From positions 31,003-95,002 of the forward strand of contig NZ_JASD01000001.1 of the NCBI RefSeq assembly GCF_000622385.1: a stretch of DNA of 64,000 nucleotides, in the 5' to 3' direction. Position 1 is the stretch's first letter. Every line of letters starts with the position of its first letter. This document shows, one piece after another, positions 9,310 through 17,960 of this stretch. The position numbers were made by a program, and so were the translations under genes. Source of the DNA: Sulfitobacter noctilucicola (lineage in GTDB: Bacteria; Pseudomonadota; Alphaproteobacteria; Rhodobacterales; Rhodobacteraceae). The notes beneath the pieces were generated by a model. It did not search any database, was not told where the DNA came from, and saw nothing but the letters and a program-made list of their open reading frames with translations.

Positions 9310-9780
9310 CTAGTCCTTGAAGACGGCTAGCCCCAGCCACTCGGCGACAAGGGCAGGGGTTTCGTTGCCCTCAATCTCGATCGTGAGGGTGTTTGTCCGC
9401 AGCATACTGGTGGCATCGCGGGCTTTGGCATCCACAAGGGTAAAGCGGCCCCGCAGACGGCTGCCCGCGACGACGGGCATCAGAAAGCGAAGCTTGTTCA
9501 TCCCGTAGTTGATGCCCATGACCTGACCTTCCATCATGGAGAAACAGTCATATGCAAAGCGGCTGGCCAGAGACAGCGTGAGGAAGCCGTGGGCGATTGC
9601 CCCGCCGAAAGGTGTTTCTTTGGCGGCGCGTTCGGGATCGACGTGAATCCACTGCTCGTCATGCGTTGTCTTGGCGAATTCATCGATCATCTTCTGATCG
9701 ACCGTAATCCAGTTTGAGACGCCGACCTCGGTGCCGATAAGCTTTTGTGATGTCTCGATTGCGGTTGCGAGTGATGACAT
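9310..9780 (-). CDS. MaoC-family (R)-specific enoyl-CoA hydratase-like protein
   Basis: A single hot-dog-fold hydratase of 156 residues. The start at 9780 (MSSLATAIETSQK) has a strong GAGGAGG site upstream; the frame is open to 9846. The hydratase-2 active-site Asp and His are kept in HDEQWIHVDPERA, and the following FGGAIAHGFLTLSL segment is characteristic. The enzyme would add water to trans-2-enoyl-CoA to give the (R)-3-hydroxyacyl-CoA, feeding either beta-oxidation or polyester metabolism. It sits 10 bases downstream of the MDR reductase gene on the same strand, which suggests co-transcription. Confidence 0.85.
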   Translation of the reverse strand: MSSLATAIETSQKLIGTEVGVSNWITVDQKMIDEFAKTTHDEQWIHVDPERAAKETPFGGAIAHGFLTLSLASRFAYDCFSMMEGQVMGINYGMNKLRFLMPVVAGSRLRGRFTLVDAKARDATSMLRTNTLTIEIEGNETPALVAEWLGLAVFKD

Positions 9781-9790
9781 TGGTGCCTCC

Positions 9791-10795
9791 TCAGGACGGG
9801 TCAGCGGCGACACGGACCAACCGCTTGCCCTTGTTGTCACCAGCAAGCAGACCGATCAAAGCCTGCGGTGCGTTCTCAAGCCCCTCGACGATGTCTTCGG
9901 TGACCTTGATCTGGCCGGTGCCCACCCAATGCTGCATGGCGCGGACGCATTTGGCGTCATTATGGGCGAAATCCATCACGATGAAACCTTCCATCTTGAG
10001 GCGTTTAACCACGATCACACCGGGCAGGTTGCGCGGGCCGGTAGGGTTGTCGGTGTCATACTGGCTGATCGCGCCACAGCACACAACGCGGCCCTTTTCA
10101 TTCATAAAGTTGAGCGAGGATTCGAGGATTTTGCCGCCGACGTTATCGAAGTAGACATCAACGCCGTTAGGGCAGGCCGCGGCCAATGCCTTGGACAGAC
10201 CCGCCTCGCGGTAGTCGATGCAAGCGTCAAAGCCCATCTCGTCTTCGACCCATTTGCATTTTTCGGGGCCGCCCGCGATCCCGACGACACGACACCCGAG
10301 CGCTTTGGCGATCTGGCCGACGTATCCGCCAACGGAGCCCGCAGCAGCCGAGACAAGGACGGTTTCGCCTGCCACCGGATTACCGATGGACATCAGACCG
10401 TGATAGGCAGTTTTGCCTGCAATGCCGTAAACCGACATCAGATGGGAAAGTGTCTCTACCTTGGGGAGCTTTTCCACTCTGTGCCCCTTGGCGACGATGT
10501 AATCGGACCACGTGGCCTCAGCTGCTACGATATCACCGACGCTGATTTTCGGGCTGTTGCTTTCGACAACTTCGCAGATGGCATAGGTGGGCATCGGATC
10601 ACCGGCCTGAACGGCGGCGCGGTAGGTCGCACCTTTCATCCATGAACGGTTGGCCGCATCAATCGACATCAGAATGACTTTGAGCAGCACTTCACCGTCG
10701 CCCGCTTTTGGCATGTCCGCTTCGACAAGTTTGAAGTGGTCGGGCGTCAGTTCGGCGGTGGGGAGTTCTGCGATCTGTATCTGGCGGTTTTGCAT
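9791..10795 (-). CDS. NADP-dependent oxidoreductase, CurA / leukotriene B4 dehydrogenase-like MDR
   Basis: A 334-residue zinc-independent medium-chain reductase. The NADP-binding motif AAAGSVGGYVGQIAKALG and the segment YFDNVGGKILESSLNFMN are typical of the CurA/prostaglandin-reductase group, which reduce alpha,beta-unsaturated ketones or aldehydes with NADPH. The absence of the zinc-ligand cysteines of alcohol dehydrogenases fits. It heads a leftward group with a MaoC hydratase and an FAD monooxygenase-like gene, and is divergent from the histidine phosphatase gene with about 40 bases between the two start codons, so the promoters must overlap. Confidence 0.88.
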   Translation of the reverse strand: MQNRQIQIAELPTAELTPDHFKLVEADMPKAGDGEVLLKVILMSIDAANRSWMKGATYRAAVQAGDPMPTYAICEVVESNSPKISVGDIVAAEATWSDYIVAKGHRVEKLPKVETLSHLMSVYGIAGKTAYHGLMSIGNPVAGETVLVSAAAGSVGGYVGQIAKALGCRVVGIAGGPEKCKWVEDEMGFDACIDYREAGLSKALAAACPNGVDVYFDNVGGKILESSLNFMNEKGRVVCCGAISQYDTDNPTGPRNLPGVIVVKRLKMEGFIVMDFAHNDAKCVRAMQHWVGTGQIKVTEDIVEGLENAPQALIGLLAGDNKGKRLVRVAADPS

Positions 10796-10834
10796 GGGAT
10801 GTGTCCTATTGCTGGGAAATTAGAGGAGAGAGTT

Positions 10835-11488
10835 ATGTCTGGTCGTCAACATCGGTTTCAGCCGCCAAAGGGTGCGGCGGATTTGCTGCTCATCCGGCAT
10901 GGTGAGACGCAGGAAGCGGTGCGTGGTCAGATGTTTCCGCTGGTCGATGGGCAGGGTGATCCGTCGTTGTTGCCGGTCGGAGAAAAGCAGGCGCTGCGTG
11001 TTGGTGAGCGCCTGAAAGCAGAACCTATTTCGGCGATTTACGTGACCAAGATGGTGCGGACGCATCAGACGGCGGCCCCTTTGGCGGCGCATCTGGGGTT
11101 GGCACCAAGGATCGATCCCGATTTGCATGAGGTATTTTTGGGGGATTGGGACGGGGGCGAATACCGGTTCCGCGCCGCTGAGAACGACCCTGCGTTTTTG
11201 CGTGCCCGCGACCGTGAGGAATGGGGAGAGATCCCCGGCGCGGAAACCACCGCCGCGTTGCAGGCAAGGGTCAAGCGCGGGTTGCAGCGGGTTGCCGCTG
11301 CGCATGCGGATGAACTGGTTGCGGTTGTGGTGCATGGCGGTGTTGTTTCGGCAGCTTTGGCGATTGCGACAGGGTCGCCCGCGTTTGCATTCAATGGTGC
11401 GGACAACGGGTCGATCAGCCGTCTGGTGGTGGGACCAAACGGCATGATCCTGCGCGGTTTTAACGATGTGACCCATCTTCGCGACTGA
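10835..11488 (+). CDS. Histidine phosphatase family protein
   Basis: A 217-residue branch-1 histidine phosphatase (phosphoglycerate-mutase fold). The start at 10835 follows an AGAGGAGAG site; an upstream in-frame ATG at 10736 lies inside the divergent gene and is rejected. The nucleophile motif LLLIRHGET, with its RHG triad, is near residue 20, and the second conserved histidine is in VVVHGGVVSA near the C-terminus. The inserted long loop and the phosphoacceptor role suggest a small-molecule phosphatase, substrate unknown. A second member of the family is encoded at 18950-19600 next to a kinase-like gene, so both may serve the same acyl-CoA block. Confidence 0.85.
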   Translation: MSGRQHRFQPPKGAADLLLIRHGETQEAVRGQMFPLVDGQGDPSLLPVGEKQALRVGERLKAEPISAIYVTKMVRTHQTAAPLAAHLGLAPRIDPDLHEVFLGDWDGGEYRFRAAENDPAFLRARDREEWGEIPGAETTAALQARVKRGLQRVAAAHADELVAVVVHGGVVSAALAIATGSPAFAFNGADNGSISRLVVGPNGMILRGFNDVTHLRD

Positions 11489-11495
11489 CACGTCG

Positions 11496-12494
11496 CTAGT
11501 CCATCGTCACCACAACTTTGCCCAGAACCTTGCGGTCTGCCAGCAGGTTCAGGGCATCTCCCGCCTGTGCCAAGGGATAGCTGGCCGAGATGCGCGGCTT
11601 GATCTTGCCTTCGCCATACATGCGGAACAGATCGCCCATGTTTTCGGCGTGGTTTTGCGGCTCGCGAGCGGTATGGGCACCCCAGAATACGCCGACAATC
11701 TGACAGCCCTTCAGCAATGTGAGGTTCAGCGGGATTTTTGGAATACCTGCCGGGAATCCCACAACAAGGAATCGGCCTTTCCATGCCAACGCTCGCACAG
11801 CCGGTTCAGCATAATCACCGCCAACAGCATCATAGACAATATCGACACCATCGCCGCCAGCGGCTGCTTTGATCTGGTTGGAGAACTCTTTTTGCGCGGC
11901 TCTGTCCGACATATCGCGGGAGTAGATGATCGTTTCATCCGCACCGAGGTCACGGCAGAATTGCGCTTTTTCCTCTGACGACACCGCGGCAATTACGCGT
12001 GCACCCGCTGCTTTACCCAGTTCGATCGCGGCGACGCCCACGCCACCTGCGGCACCGAGAATCAGCAGGCTGTCGCCTTCTTTAATGCCTGCACGATCTT
12101 TCAACGCGTGGTGCGACGTGCCGTAGGTCAGCACAAAACACGCGGCCTCTTCATACGGCATATTGTCTGGAATTTTGATAACACGGTCGGCATCGGCCAC
12201 CACATGTGTGGCGAAGCCGCCAAAGCCGGTCATACCCAACACACGGTCCCCAACCGATAGGTTAGAGACACCTTCGCCCACAGCCTCGACCTCGCCTGCG
12301 ATCTCTCCGCCCGGAGCGAAGGGACGGGGCGGTTTCATCTGGTACATGTCGCGAATGATAAGCGTGTCCGGGAAATTAACGCCTGCAGCATGCACGCGGA
12401 TGCGCACCTGCTTTTTGCCCGGCTCCGGCGTTGGCATGTCTTCTAGCACCAATGTTTCAGGGCCACCGACTTCTTTGCTCAGCATCGCTTTCAT
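11496..12494 (-). CDS. NADPH:quinone oxidoreductase-like zinc-independent MDR
   Basis: A 332-residue quinone oxidoreductase-like protein of the medium-chain reductase superfamily. Two ATG codons compete: the one at 12503 touches the GGGAGG site, while the one at 12494 (MKAMLSKEVGGPE) has it nine bases away, so I choose the second. The NADP-binding segment LILGAAGGVGVAAIELGKAAG and the GVNFPDTLIIRDMY motif are typical. It probably reduces quinones or enoyl thioesters in the cytoplasm. It is divergent from the acyl-CoA dehydrogenase operon at 12634, sharing a 139-base spacer that contains an IclR-type operator candidate. Confidence 0.88.
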   Translation of the reverse strand: MKAMLSKEVGGPETLVLEDMPTPEPGKKQVRIRVHAAGVNFPDTLIIRDMYQMKPPRPFAPGGEIAGEVEAVGEGVSNLSVGDRVLGMTGFGGFATHVVADADRVIKIPDNMPYEEAACFVLTYGTSHHALKDRAGIKEGDSLLILGAAGGVGVAAIELGKAAGARVIAAVSSEEKAQFCRDLGADETIIYSRDMSDRAAQKEFSNQIKAAAGGDGVDIVYDAVGGDYAEPAVRALAWKGRFLVVGFPAGIPKIPLNLTLLKGCQIVGVFWGAHTAREPQNHAENMGDLFRMYGEGKIKPRISASYPLAQAGDALNLLADRKVLGKVVVTMD

Positions 12495-12571
12495 GGTTTG
12501 CATCCTCCCGTTTGCGTTTCGTTGGAAAGTGAGACGTGGCGTCGCGTCTTGTCAATCGCAATTCGGGTCGC

Positions 12572-12590
12572 CATTCTGCACAGCGGAATG
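12572..12590. promoter_or_regulatory. Candidate IclR operator upstream of the acyl-CoA dehydrogenase operon
   Basis: CATTCTGCACAGCGGAATG is an imperfect 19-base inverted repeat centred on one C. It matches 13 of 19 positions of the perfect palindrome at 21472-21490 beside the IclR gene, including the GCAC centre and CGGAA arm. It lies about 45 bases before the start at 12634 and 78 bases before the divergent gene, as expected for an operator. Confidence 0.5.
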
Positions 12591-12633
12591 GATGTCCGCA
12601 AACTGACGTGACGTCCCAAGGGAGGATTTTGAA

Positions 12634-13800
12634 ATGACAGCGAACAGCATAGAGGAATTCCGTCTGGAGCTACGCGAGTGGCTTGAGGCGAATTGCCCGC
12701 AAGAGATGCGCGACGGCGGTATTGTGGAAGATGCGATCTGCTGGGGCGGCAAGGATTGGGTATTCTCATCCGATGCGCAGAAGGTCTGGTTGGAGCGGTG
12801 CGCGGCCAAGGGATACACTGTACCAACATGGCCGGTCGAATACGGCGGCGCTGGCATGAGCCGCGATCAGGAAAAAGTATTTCACGAAGAGATGGGCCGT
12901 ATCGATGCGCGCTCGCCTTTGCAGAGCTTTGGCATCTGGATGCTTGGACCTGCGTTGCTGCATTTCGGGTCGCATGAACAAAAGCTGCATTATCTTCCGC
13001 CGATTGCCCGCGGTGAAGTGCGTTGGTGTCAGGGCTATTCCGAGCCGGGTGCGGGATCCGATTTGGCGAACGTCCAGACCAAAGGCGAGGACAAGGGCGA
13101 TCACTGGTTGGTGAACGGGCAGAAAATCTGGACCTCATACGCGGACAAGGCTGACTGGATTTTTGCACTGGTGCGCACGGATCGCGATGCACCCAAGCAC
13201 AAGGGGATTTCATTTCTGCTGTGTGACATGGAGCAGGCAGGCGTAGAGACGCGGCCGATCAAGATGATCTCGGGTATTTCCCCATTCTGCGAGACGTTCT
13301 TTACCGATGCGGTGATTCCGAAGGATCAGATTGTTGGCGAAGAAAATCGCGGTTGGGATGTGGCGAAATATCTGCTGACCCACGAGCGCGAGATGATTTC
13401 CGGTGGTGGTGCGGGGCTGTCCGGCGGTGGTCGTGCCTTGGGTGCGGTGATCTCTGACACCATCGAAGAGATGGATGCGACCTTGCGGGCTGATGCGATG
13501 CGTTGCGAGATTGACGCGCTGTCGATCGGGCTGACGCTGGAGCGGTACAAGGATCAGGCCGAAGCGGGGCAGGGCGCGGGCGATGCGTCTGCGATGCTCA
13601 AGTATATGGGTACAGAGTTGAACAAGCAGCGGCACGAGCTGATGATGTCTGCGGGCGGGTCCGATGCGCTTGAGTGGGACGGTCCTTTGGGCAACCGCGC
13701 AGGCGACTGGCTGCGCACGAAAGCGAATTCGATTGAAGGGGGCACATCCGAGGTGATGCTGTCGATTGTATCACGACGTGTATTGGGGTTGCCGGCATGA
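12634..13800 (+). CDS. Acyl-CoA dehydrogenase, probable alpha subunit of a heteromeric pair
   Basis: A 388-residue FAD-dependent acyl-CoA dehydrogenase with a GGGAGG-containing start region. The substrate and FAD motifs are in place: WCQGYSEPGAGSDLANVQT, the following WLVNGQKIWTSYA, and the C-terminal NSIEGGTSEVMLSIVSRRVLG. The next gene, another acyl-CoA dehydrogenase, overlaps it by four bases (ATGA). Adjacent, slightly shorter dehydrogenases of this type are known to form alpha2beta2 heterotetramers in steroid and other ring- or branched-chain catabolism; I infer the same here. The gene leads a long rightward block and is preceded by an IclR operator candidate. Confidence 0.88.
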   Translation: MTANSIEEFRLELREWLEANCPQEMRDGGIVEDAICWGGKDWVFSSDAQKVWLERCAAKGYTVPTWPVEYGGAGMSRDQEKVFHEEMGRIDARSPLQSFGIWMLGPALLHFGSHEQKLHYLPPIARGEVRWCQGYSEPGAGSDLANVQTKGEDKGDHWLVNGQKIWTSYADKADWIFALVRTDRDAPKHKGISFLLCDMEQAGVETRPIKMISGISPFCETFFTDAVIPKDQIVGEENRGWDVAKYLLTHEREMISGGGAGLSGGGRALGAVISDTIEEMDATLRADAMRCEIDALSIGLTLERYKDQAEAGQGAGDASAMLKYMGTELNKQRHELMMSAGGSDALEWDGPLGNRAGDWLRTKANSIEGGTSEVMLSIVSRRVLGLPA

Positions 13801-14912
13801 GCAAACTAGTGATGAGCGAAGAAGAGACGATGCTGGCCGACATGGCGCGCGGGTTTCTTGATGGTGCTGCACCTGTCTCTAAATTGCGCGAAATGCGCGA
13901 CAACGGCGTGACGCATGACGCAGCGCTATGGAAAGAGATGGCAGACATGGGGTGGGCCGGCGTGCTGGTCCCCGAAGATGCGGGCGGGTCCGATATGGGG
14001 TTCGCCGCCGCGAATGTTATTGCACGCGAGATGGGCAAGACGCTGGCGGTGTCGCCGTTTATATCGACCGCTGTGATTGCTGCGACAGCGCTGCGGCAGG
14101 TCAGCGATGCGCGCGCCAAAGAGGCGCTAGGCCGGATTGCAGCGGGTGATGCGACCTACGCGCTGGCGGTGGATGAAGGGGTCAAGTTCGACCCTGATGC
14201 GACACAGATGGAAGCCAAAGCGGATGGCAATGGCTTTCGCTTGAGCGGGAAAAAGCAGTTTGTTGTAGACGGCGCGCTGGCGGACCGTTTGCTGGTGCTG
14301 GCCCGCACGGCCGAGGGGCTGACCCTGTTTGATATTCCGGCGGACCGTGCGGGTATCGAGCGGACAGCGTCCAATATGATCGATGCCCGCGATACGGCGC
14401 GGATCGAATTCAGTGATGTTGAAGCGACCGGGGACGATGTTCTGGGAACTGTGGATCAGGCGATGACGGTTCTGAAACCTGCGCTTGAGGCTGGTCAGGC
14501 GGCATTGGCAGCAGAGCTTGCCGGATTGTCTGCGGGGGCCTTCGAAATGACGGTTGAGTACCTGAAAGAGCGCAAACAGTTCGGTGTCGAAATCGGACGC
14601 TTTCAGGCCTTGCAGCACCGCGCGGCACATTTGTGGTGCGAGACCGAAGTCACGGCGAGCGCGATCCTGAACGCGGGGCGGATGCTGGACGAAGATCCGG
14701 AAAATGCGGGCATGGCCGTGTCGCTGGCGAAGGCCAAGGCAACTGCGACAGCCAAGCTTGCGGTGATCGAAGGCGTACAGATGCACGGTGGTATCGGGAT
14801 GACCGATGCCTATGACATGGGTTTTTACATGAAACGCGCACGGGTCGGGGCGGAATGGTTAGGGGATTACTCTTACCACGCCGAACGGGTCGCCGCAGCG
14901 AGAGGATTCTAA
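13797..14912 (+). CDS. Acyl-CoA dehydrogenase, probable beta subunit of a heteromeric pair
   Basis: A 371-residue acyl-CoA dehydrogenase homologue translated from an ATGA overlap with the preceding dehydrogenase. The fold is recognisable (LVPEDAGGSDMGFAAANVIAREM near the N-terminus; YLKERKQFGVEIGRFQALQHR and GVQMHGGIGMTDAYDM in the C-terminal helical domain). It lacks the GGTSE-type C-terminal motif present in its neighbour and the middle beta domain is poorly conserved, as in the partner subunits of alpha2beta2 enzymes. Alone it may not be active. The overlap and matched lengths argue for equimolar subunits of one enzyme. Confidence 0.85.
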   Translation: MSKLVMSEEETMLADMARGFLDGAAPVSKLREMRDNGVTHDAALWKEMADMGWAGVLVPEDAGGSDMGFAAANVIAREMGKTLAVSPFISTAVIAATALRQVSDARAKEALGRIAAGDATYALAVDEGVKFDPDATQMEAKADGNGFRLSGKKQFVVDGALADRLLVLARTAEGLTLFDIPADRAGIERTASNMIDARDTARIEFSDVEATGDDVLGTVDQAMTVLKPALEAGQAALAAELAGLSAGAFEMTVEYLKERKQFGVEIGRFQALQHRAAHLWCETEVTASAILNAGRMLDEDPENAGMAVSLAKAKATATAKLAVIEGVQMHGGIGMTDAYDMGFYMKRARVGAEWLGDYSYHAERVAAARGF

Positions 14913-14915
14913 ACG

Positions 14916-15737
14916 ATGGATATTCAGTCTCTATTCGGACTTGAAGGTAAGGTGGCGTTGGTCACTGGTGGTGCAACGGGCATCGGGCGGATGGCCTGCG
15001 AAGCGCTGGTGCGTGCGGGTGCGACCGTACTGATGGCCAGCCGCAAGGAAGGTGCCTGCGAAGCCGTGGCCGAAGAATTGAACGCGCTGGGTGCGTCGGG
15101 CAAGGCCATCGGGTTTGTTGGTGATGTCGGGACCGAGGAAGGCATCGACGCGTTGGTTGCAGCGGTCAAGGAACGCTCGGACACTCTACACATCCTGATG
15201 AACAACGCGGGTATCACCTGGGGTGCGCCACTGGGCCAGTTCCCGCATCATGCGTGGGAAAAGGTGATGAACGTCAATGTGGCGGGCATGTTCGACCTGA
15301 CGCAGAAGCTCTTGCCGATGTTGATTGCATCAAGCACGGCGGATGATCCTGCGCGCGTGGTGAATGTCGGCTCTGTTATGGGGCAGCGCGAGATGGGTGA
15401 CGGTGCCTATTCCTATTCCATGTCGAAAGCGGCAGTGCATCACATGACGCGTATTCTGGGCAAGGAATTGGCCGGTCAGCATGTCACTGTGAACGCGCTT
15501 GCGCCGGGACCGTTTGTGTCGCGGATGACAGCGTTTGCTACAGCGGATGAAGATACGCGTGGCAAGGTTGGCAAGGACGTGCCGCTGAAACGCGTGGGAC
15601 GCGACGAAGACATTGCGGGCTGCATGTTGTTCCTTTGTGGGCAGGGTGGCGCTTATGTCACTGGGGCAGTCATTCCGGTGAGCGGCGGCATCAACGTGAT
15701 GTCGGGTCCGAACATCTTTGAACAGGCGCTGCACTGA
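14916..15737 (+). CDS. SDR family oxidoreductase
   Basis: A 273-residue classical short-chain dehydrogenase. The cofactor motif TGGATGIG is near residue 18, NNAG follows in ILMNNAGITWG, and the catalytic Ser, Tyr and Lys are in VNVGSVMG and YSYSMSKAAVHHM. It ends one base into the next gene (TGATG overlap) and starts three bases after the acyl-CoA dehydrogenase, so it is part of the same operon. In that setting it most likely oxidises a hydroxyl of a CoA-thioester intermediate. The C-terminus YVTGAVIPVSGGINVMS is standard for the family. Confidence 0.9.
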   Translation: MDIQSLFGLEGKVALVTGGATGIGRMACEALVRAGATVLMASRKEGACEAVAEELNALGASGKAIGFVGDVGTEEGIDALVAAVKERSDTLHILMNNAGITWGAPLGQFPHHAWEKVMNVNVAGMFDLTQKLLPMLIASSTADDPARVVNVGSVMGQREMGDGAYSYSMSKAAVHHMTRILGKELAGQHVTVNALAPGPFVSRMTAFATADEDTRGKVGKDVPLKRVGRDEDIAGCMLFLCGQGGAYVTGAVIPVSGGINVMSGPNIFEQALH

Positions 15738-16663
15738 TGGCTGATATCCGTTTTGATGACCGCGTTGCGATTGTAACGGGTGCAGGCACAGGTCTGGGGC
15801 GGTCGCACGCATTGGGTCTGGCCGCGCGCGGTGCCAAGGTTGTTGTCAACGATCTGGGTGTCGGGCGTGACGGGTCCGGCGCGTCTTCAGCAGCGGCAGA
15901 GGCCGTCGTGGAAGAGATCAAGGCGATGGGCGGTGATGCAATTGCCCATGGGTGCGATGTGTCAGACGAAGACGGTGTGACGGATATGGTGGCACAGGCC
16001 ATCGCCGCATGGGGTCGCGTCGATATCGTGGTGAACAACGCGGGTATCCTGCGGGACAAGACGTTCTCCAAGATGGAGATGTCGGATTTCCGTAAAGTCG
16101 TTGACGTACATCTGATCGGCTCTGCCAATGTGGCGCATGCGTGCTGGCCTATTATGCGCGAGCAGAAATACGGAAGACTTGTGTTCACGGCTTCTGCATC
16201 GGGGCTATACGGGAATTTCGGTCAATCGAACTACGGGGCTGCAAAGGCCGCGATGATGGGCTTGATGAACGTTCTGCATCTTGAAGGCGCGCGCGACAAC
16301 ATCCGTGTCAACACGTTGGCCCCTACGGCTGCGACGCGCATGACCGAAGAGTTGTTGCCCGCCGAAGCGGCAGCACTGCTGGCACCTGAAACGATCACGC
16401 CAGGTCTTTTGTATCTGGTGTCGGAGGACGCGCCATCGCGTACGATCCTTGGGGCGGGTGCGGGCAGCTTTGCCTTGACCAAAGTGTACGAAACACCCGG
16501 CATTACCTTGTTGGACGACGAGAATACGCCAGAGGCCATCGCTGCGCGATTTGCGGAAATCGCAGCGACAGAAGGTCAGGAAGAACTGACCGATGCCTTT
16601 AGCCAGACCAAGAAATACGCCCTGAATGCAGCCAAGGCCCGCGGCCTGAAGCTGGACTGGTAA
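15737..16663 (+). CDS. SDR family protein, HSD17B4 / MFE-2 dehydrogenase-like
   Basis: A 308-residue SDR resembling the dehydrogenase domain of peroxisomal multifunctional enzyme type 2. The segments VAIVTGAGTGLGRSHALGLA, VVVNDLG, IVVNNAGILRDKTFSKM and the catalytic YGAAKAAMMGLMN match that group, whose members oxidise (3R)-hydroxyacyl-CoA. A MaoC hydratase that would supply such an (R)-intermediate is encoded at 9310-9780. The gene overlaps the previous SDR by one base and precedes a thiolase, giving a coherent set of dehydrogenation, hydroxyacyl oxidation and thiolytic cleavage. Confidence 0.88.
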   Translation: MADIRFDDRVAIVTGAGTGLGRSHALGLAARGAKVVVNDLGVGRDGSGASSAAAEAVVEEIKAMGGDAIAHGCDVSDEDGVTDMVAQAIAAWGRVDIVVNNAGILRDKTFSKMEMSDFRKVVDVHLIGSANVAHACWPIMREQKYGRLVFTASASGLYGNFGQSNYGAAKAAMMGLMNVLHLEGARDNIRVNTLAPTAATRMTEELLPAEAAALLAPETITPGLLYLVSEDAPSRTILGAGAGSFALTKVYETPGITLLDDENTPEAIAARFAEIAATEGQEELTDAFSQTKKYALNAAKARGLKLDW

Positions 16664-16688
16664 ACAGAATTAACCAAGGAGAGACACC

Positions 16689-17885
16689 ATGCGTGACGCA
16701 GTCATCGTATCCACAGCAAGAACCCCGATTGGCAAAGCCTATCGCGGCGCATTCAACAACACCACACCACAGGAACTGGCGGGTCACGCCATCGCCCATG
16801 CGGTCAAACGCGCAGGTGTCGATCCGGCAGCGGTGCAGGACGTGTTGCTGGGCGCTGCGCTGCAACAGGGCCATTCAGCGGGCAATATCGCGCGGCAGGC
16901 TGCCGTGCGCGCGGGCCTGCCGGTCACTGTCGCGGGCATGTCAATGGATCGCCAATGCGCATCCGGCATGATGGCGATTGCCACGGCGGCCAAGCAGGTT
17001 GTCATGGACGGTATGGATGTTGTTGTTGGCGGCGGCGTCGAGAGTATTTCGATGGTGCAAACGCCAGAGATGCGTGTGAAGGCCGACAAATGGCTGATGG
17101 AGCACAAGCCCGAGATTTACATGTCGATGCTGGAAACAGCAGAGACAGTCGCGGAACGCTATAACGTCAGCCGCGAGCGTCAGGACGAATACGCAGCGCG
17201 TTCACAGGAAAACACGCACCTCGCGCAGGAAGCGGGCAAGTTCGATGACGAGATCGTGCCGCTGACCTCAACGATGATGATCCAGGATCGCGAGACCAAG
17301 GAAATCTCCTCGCACGAGGTGACGCTTGAAAAAGACGAGGGCAACCGCCCCGGCACATCCGCCGAAAACCTTGCCGGCCTGAAGCCGGTGCATAAGGATG
17401 GCATGCACATCAAGGAAGGCAAATTCATCACCGCAGGTAACGCATCGCAGCTGAGCGATGGTGCGTCTGCGTCTGTTGTGATGGAAGCGAAAGCGGCCGA
17501 GAAAGCGGGCTTGCAGCCGCTGGGTCGTTATGTCGGTGTAATGGCCGCTGGATGTGAGCCGGACGAGATGGGCATTGGCCCGATCTATGCTGTGCCGAAA
17601 CTGCTTGAAGCGCACGGATTGAAGATGGACGATATCGGTCTGTGGGAGCTGAACGAAGCTTTTGCGGTTCAGGTCATCCAGTCGCGTGATGTCTTGGGAA
17701 TCCCTGACGAGCTGCTGAACGTGAACGGCGGCGCGATCTCCATTGGTCACCCTTACGGTATGTCCGGTGCGCGGATGGTGGGCCATGCCCTGATCGAAGG
17801 TAAACGCCGCGGCGCGAAATACGTGGTCTGCACCATGTGTGTGGGTGGCGGCATGGGTGCTGCGGGCCTGTTCGAGGTTCTGTAG
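16689..17885 (+). CDS. Acetyl-CoA acyltransferase (thiolase)
   Basis: A 398-residue thiolase that would cleave a 3-oxoacyl-CoA with CoA. The nucleophilic cysteine is Cys90 in [12 protein letters not shown], the histidine is in [16 protein letters not shown], and the second active-site cysteine is Cys384 in [13 protein letters not shown]. The length and motifs are those of degradative thiolases. A strong AAGGAGA ribosome site precedes the ATG. It is the last gene before a GC-rich hairpin at 17908-17927, which may reduce expression of the genes beyond. Confidence 0.93.
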   Translation: MRDAVIVSTARTPIGKAYRGAFNNTTPQELAGHAIAHAVKRAGVDPAAVQDVLLGAALQQGHSAGNIARQAAVRAGLPVTVAGMSMDRQCASGMMAIATAAKQVVMDGMDVVVGGGVESISMVQTPEMRVKADKWLMEHKPEIYMSMLETAETVAERYNVSRERQDEYAARSQENTHLAQEAGKFDDEIVPLTSTMMIQDRETKEISSHEVTLEKDEGNRPGTSAENLAGLKPVHKDGMHIKEGKFITAGNASQLSDGASASVVMEAKAAEKAGLQPLGRYVGVMAAGCEPDEMGIGPIYAVPKLLEAHGLKMDDIGLWELNEAFAVQVIQSRDVLGIPDELLNVNGGAISIGHPYGMSGARMVGHALIEGKRRGAKYVVCTMCVGGGMGAAGLFEVL

Positions 17886-17907
17886 CCCTTGCGATTTGCA
17901 AACAAGA

Positions 17908-17927
17908 GGGGCGGTTTCACCCGCCCC
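17908..17927 (+). terminator. GC-rich hairpin after the thiolase gene
   Basis: GGGGCGG and CCGCCCC form a seven-base stem around the loop TTTCAC, 22 bases after the thiolase stop. Only a weak T-run follows (CTTACC), so it is more likely a partial terminator or an mRNA-stabilising 3' end than a full stop; the next gene starts 33 bases on. Confidence 0.5.
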
Positions 17928-17960
17928 CTTACCGTCAACATGAACATCTTTGGAGGCTCC

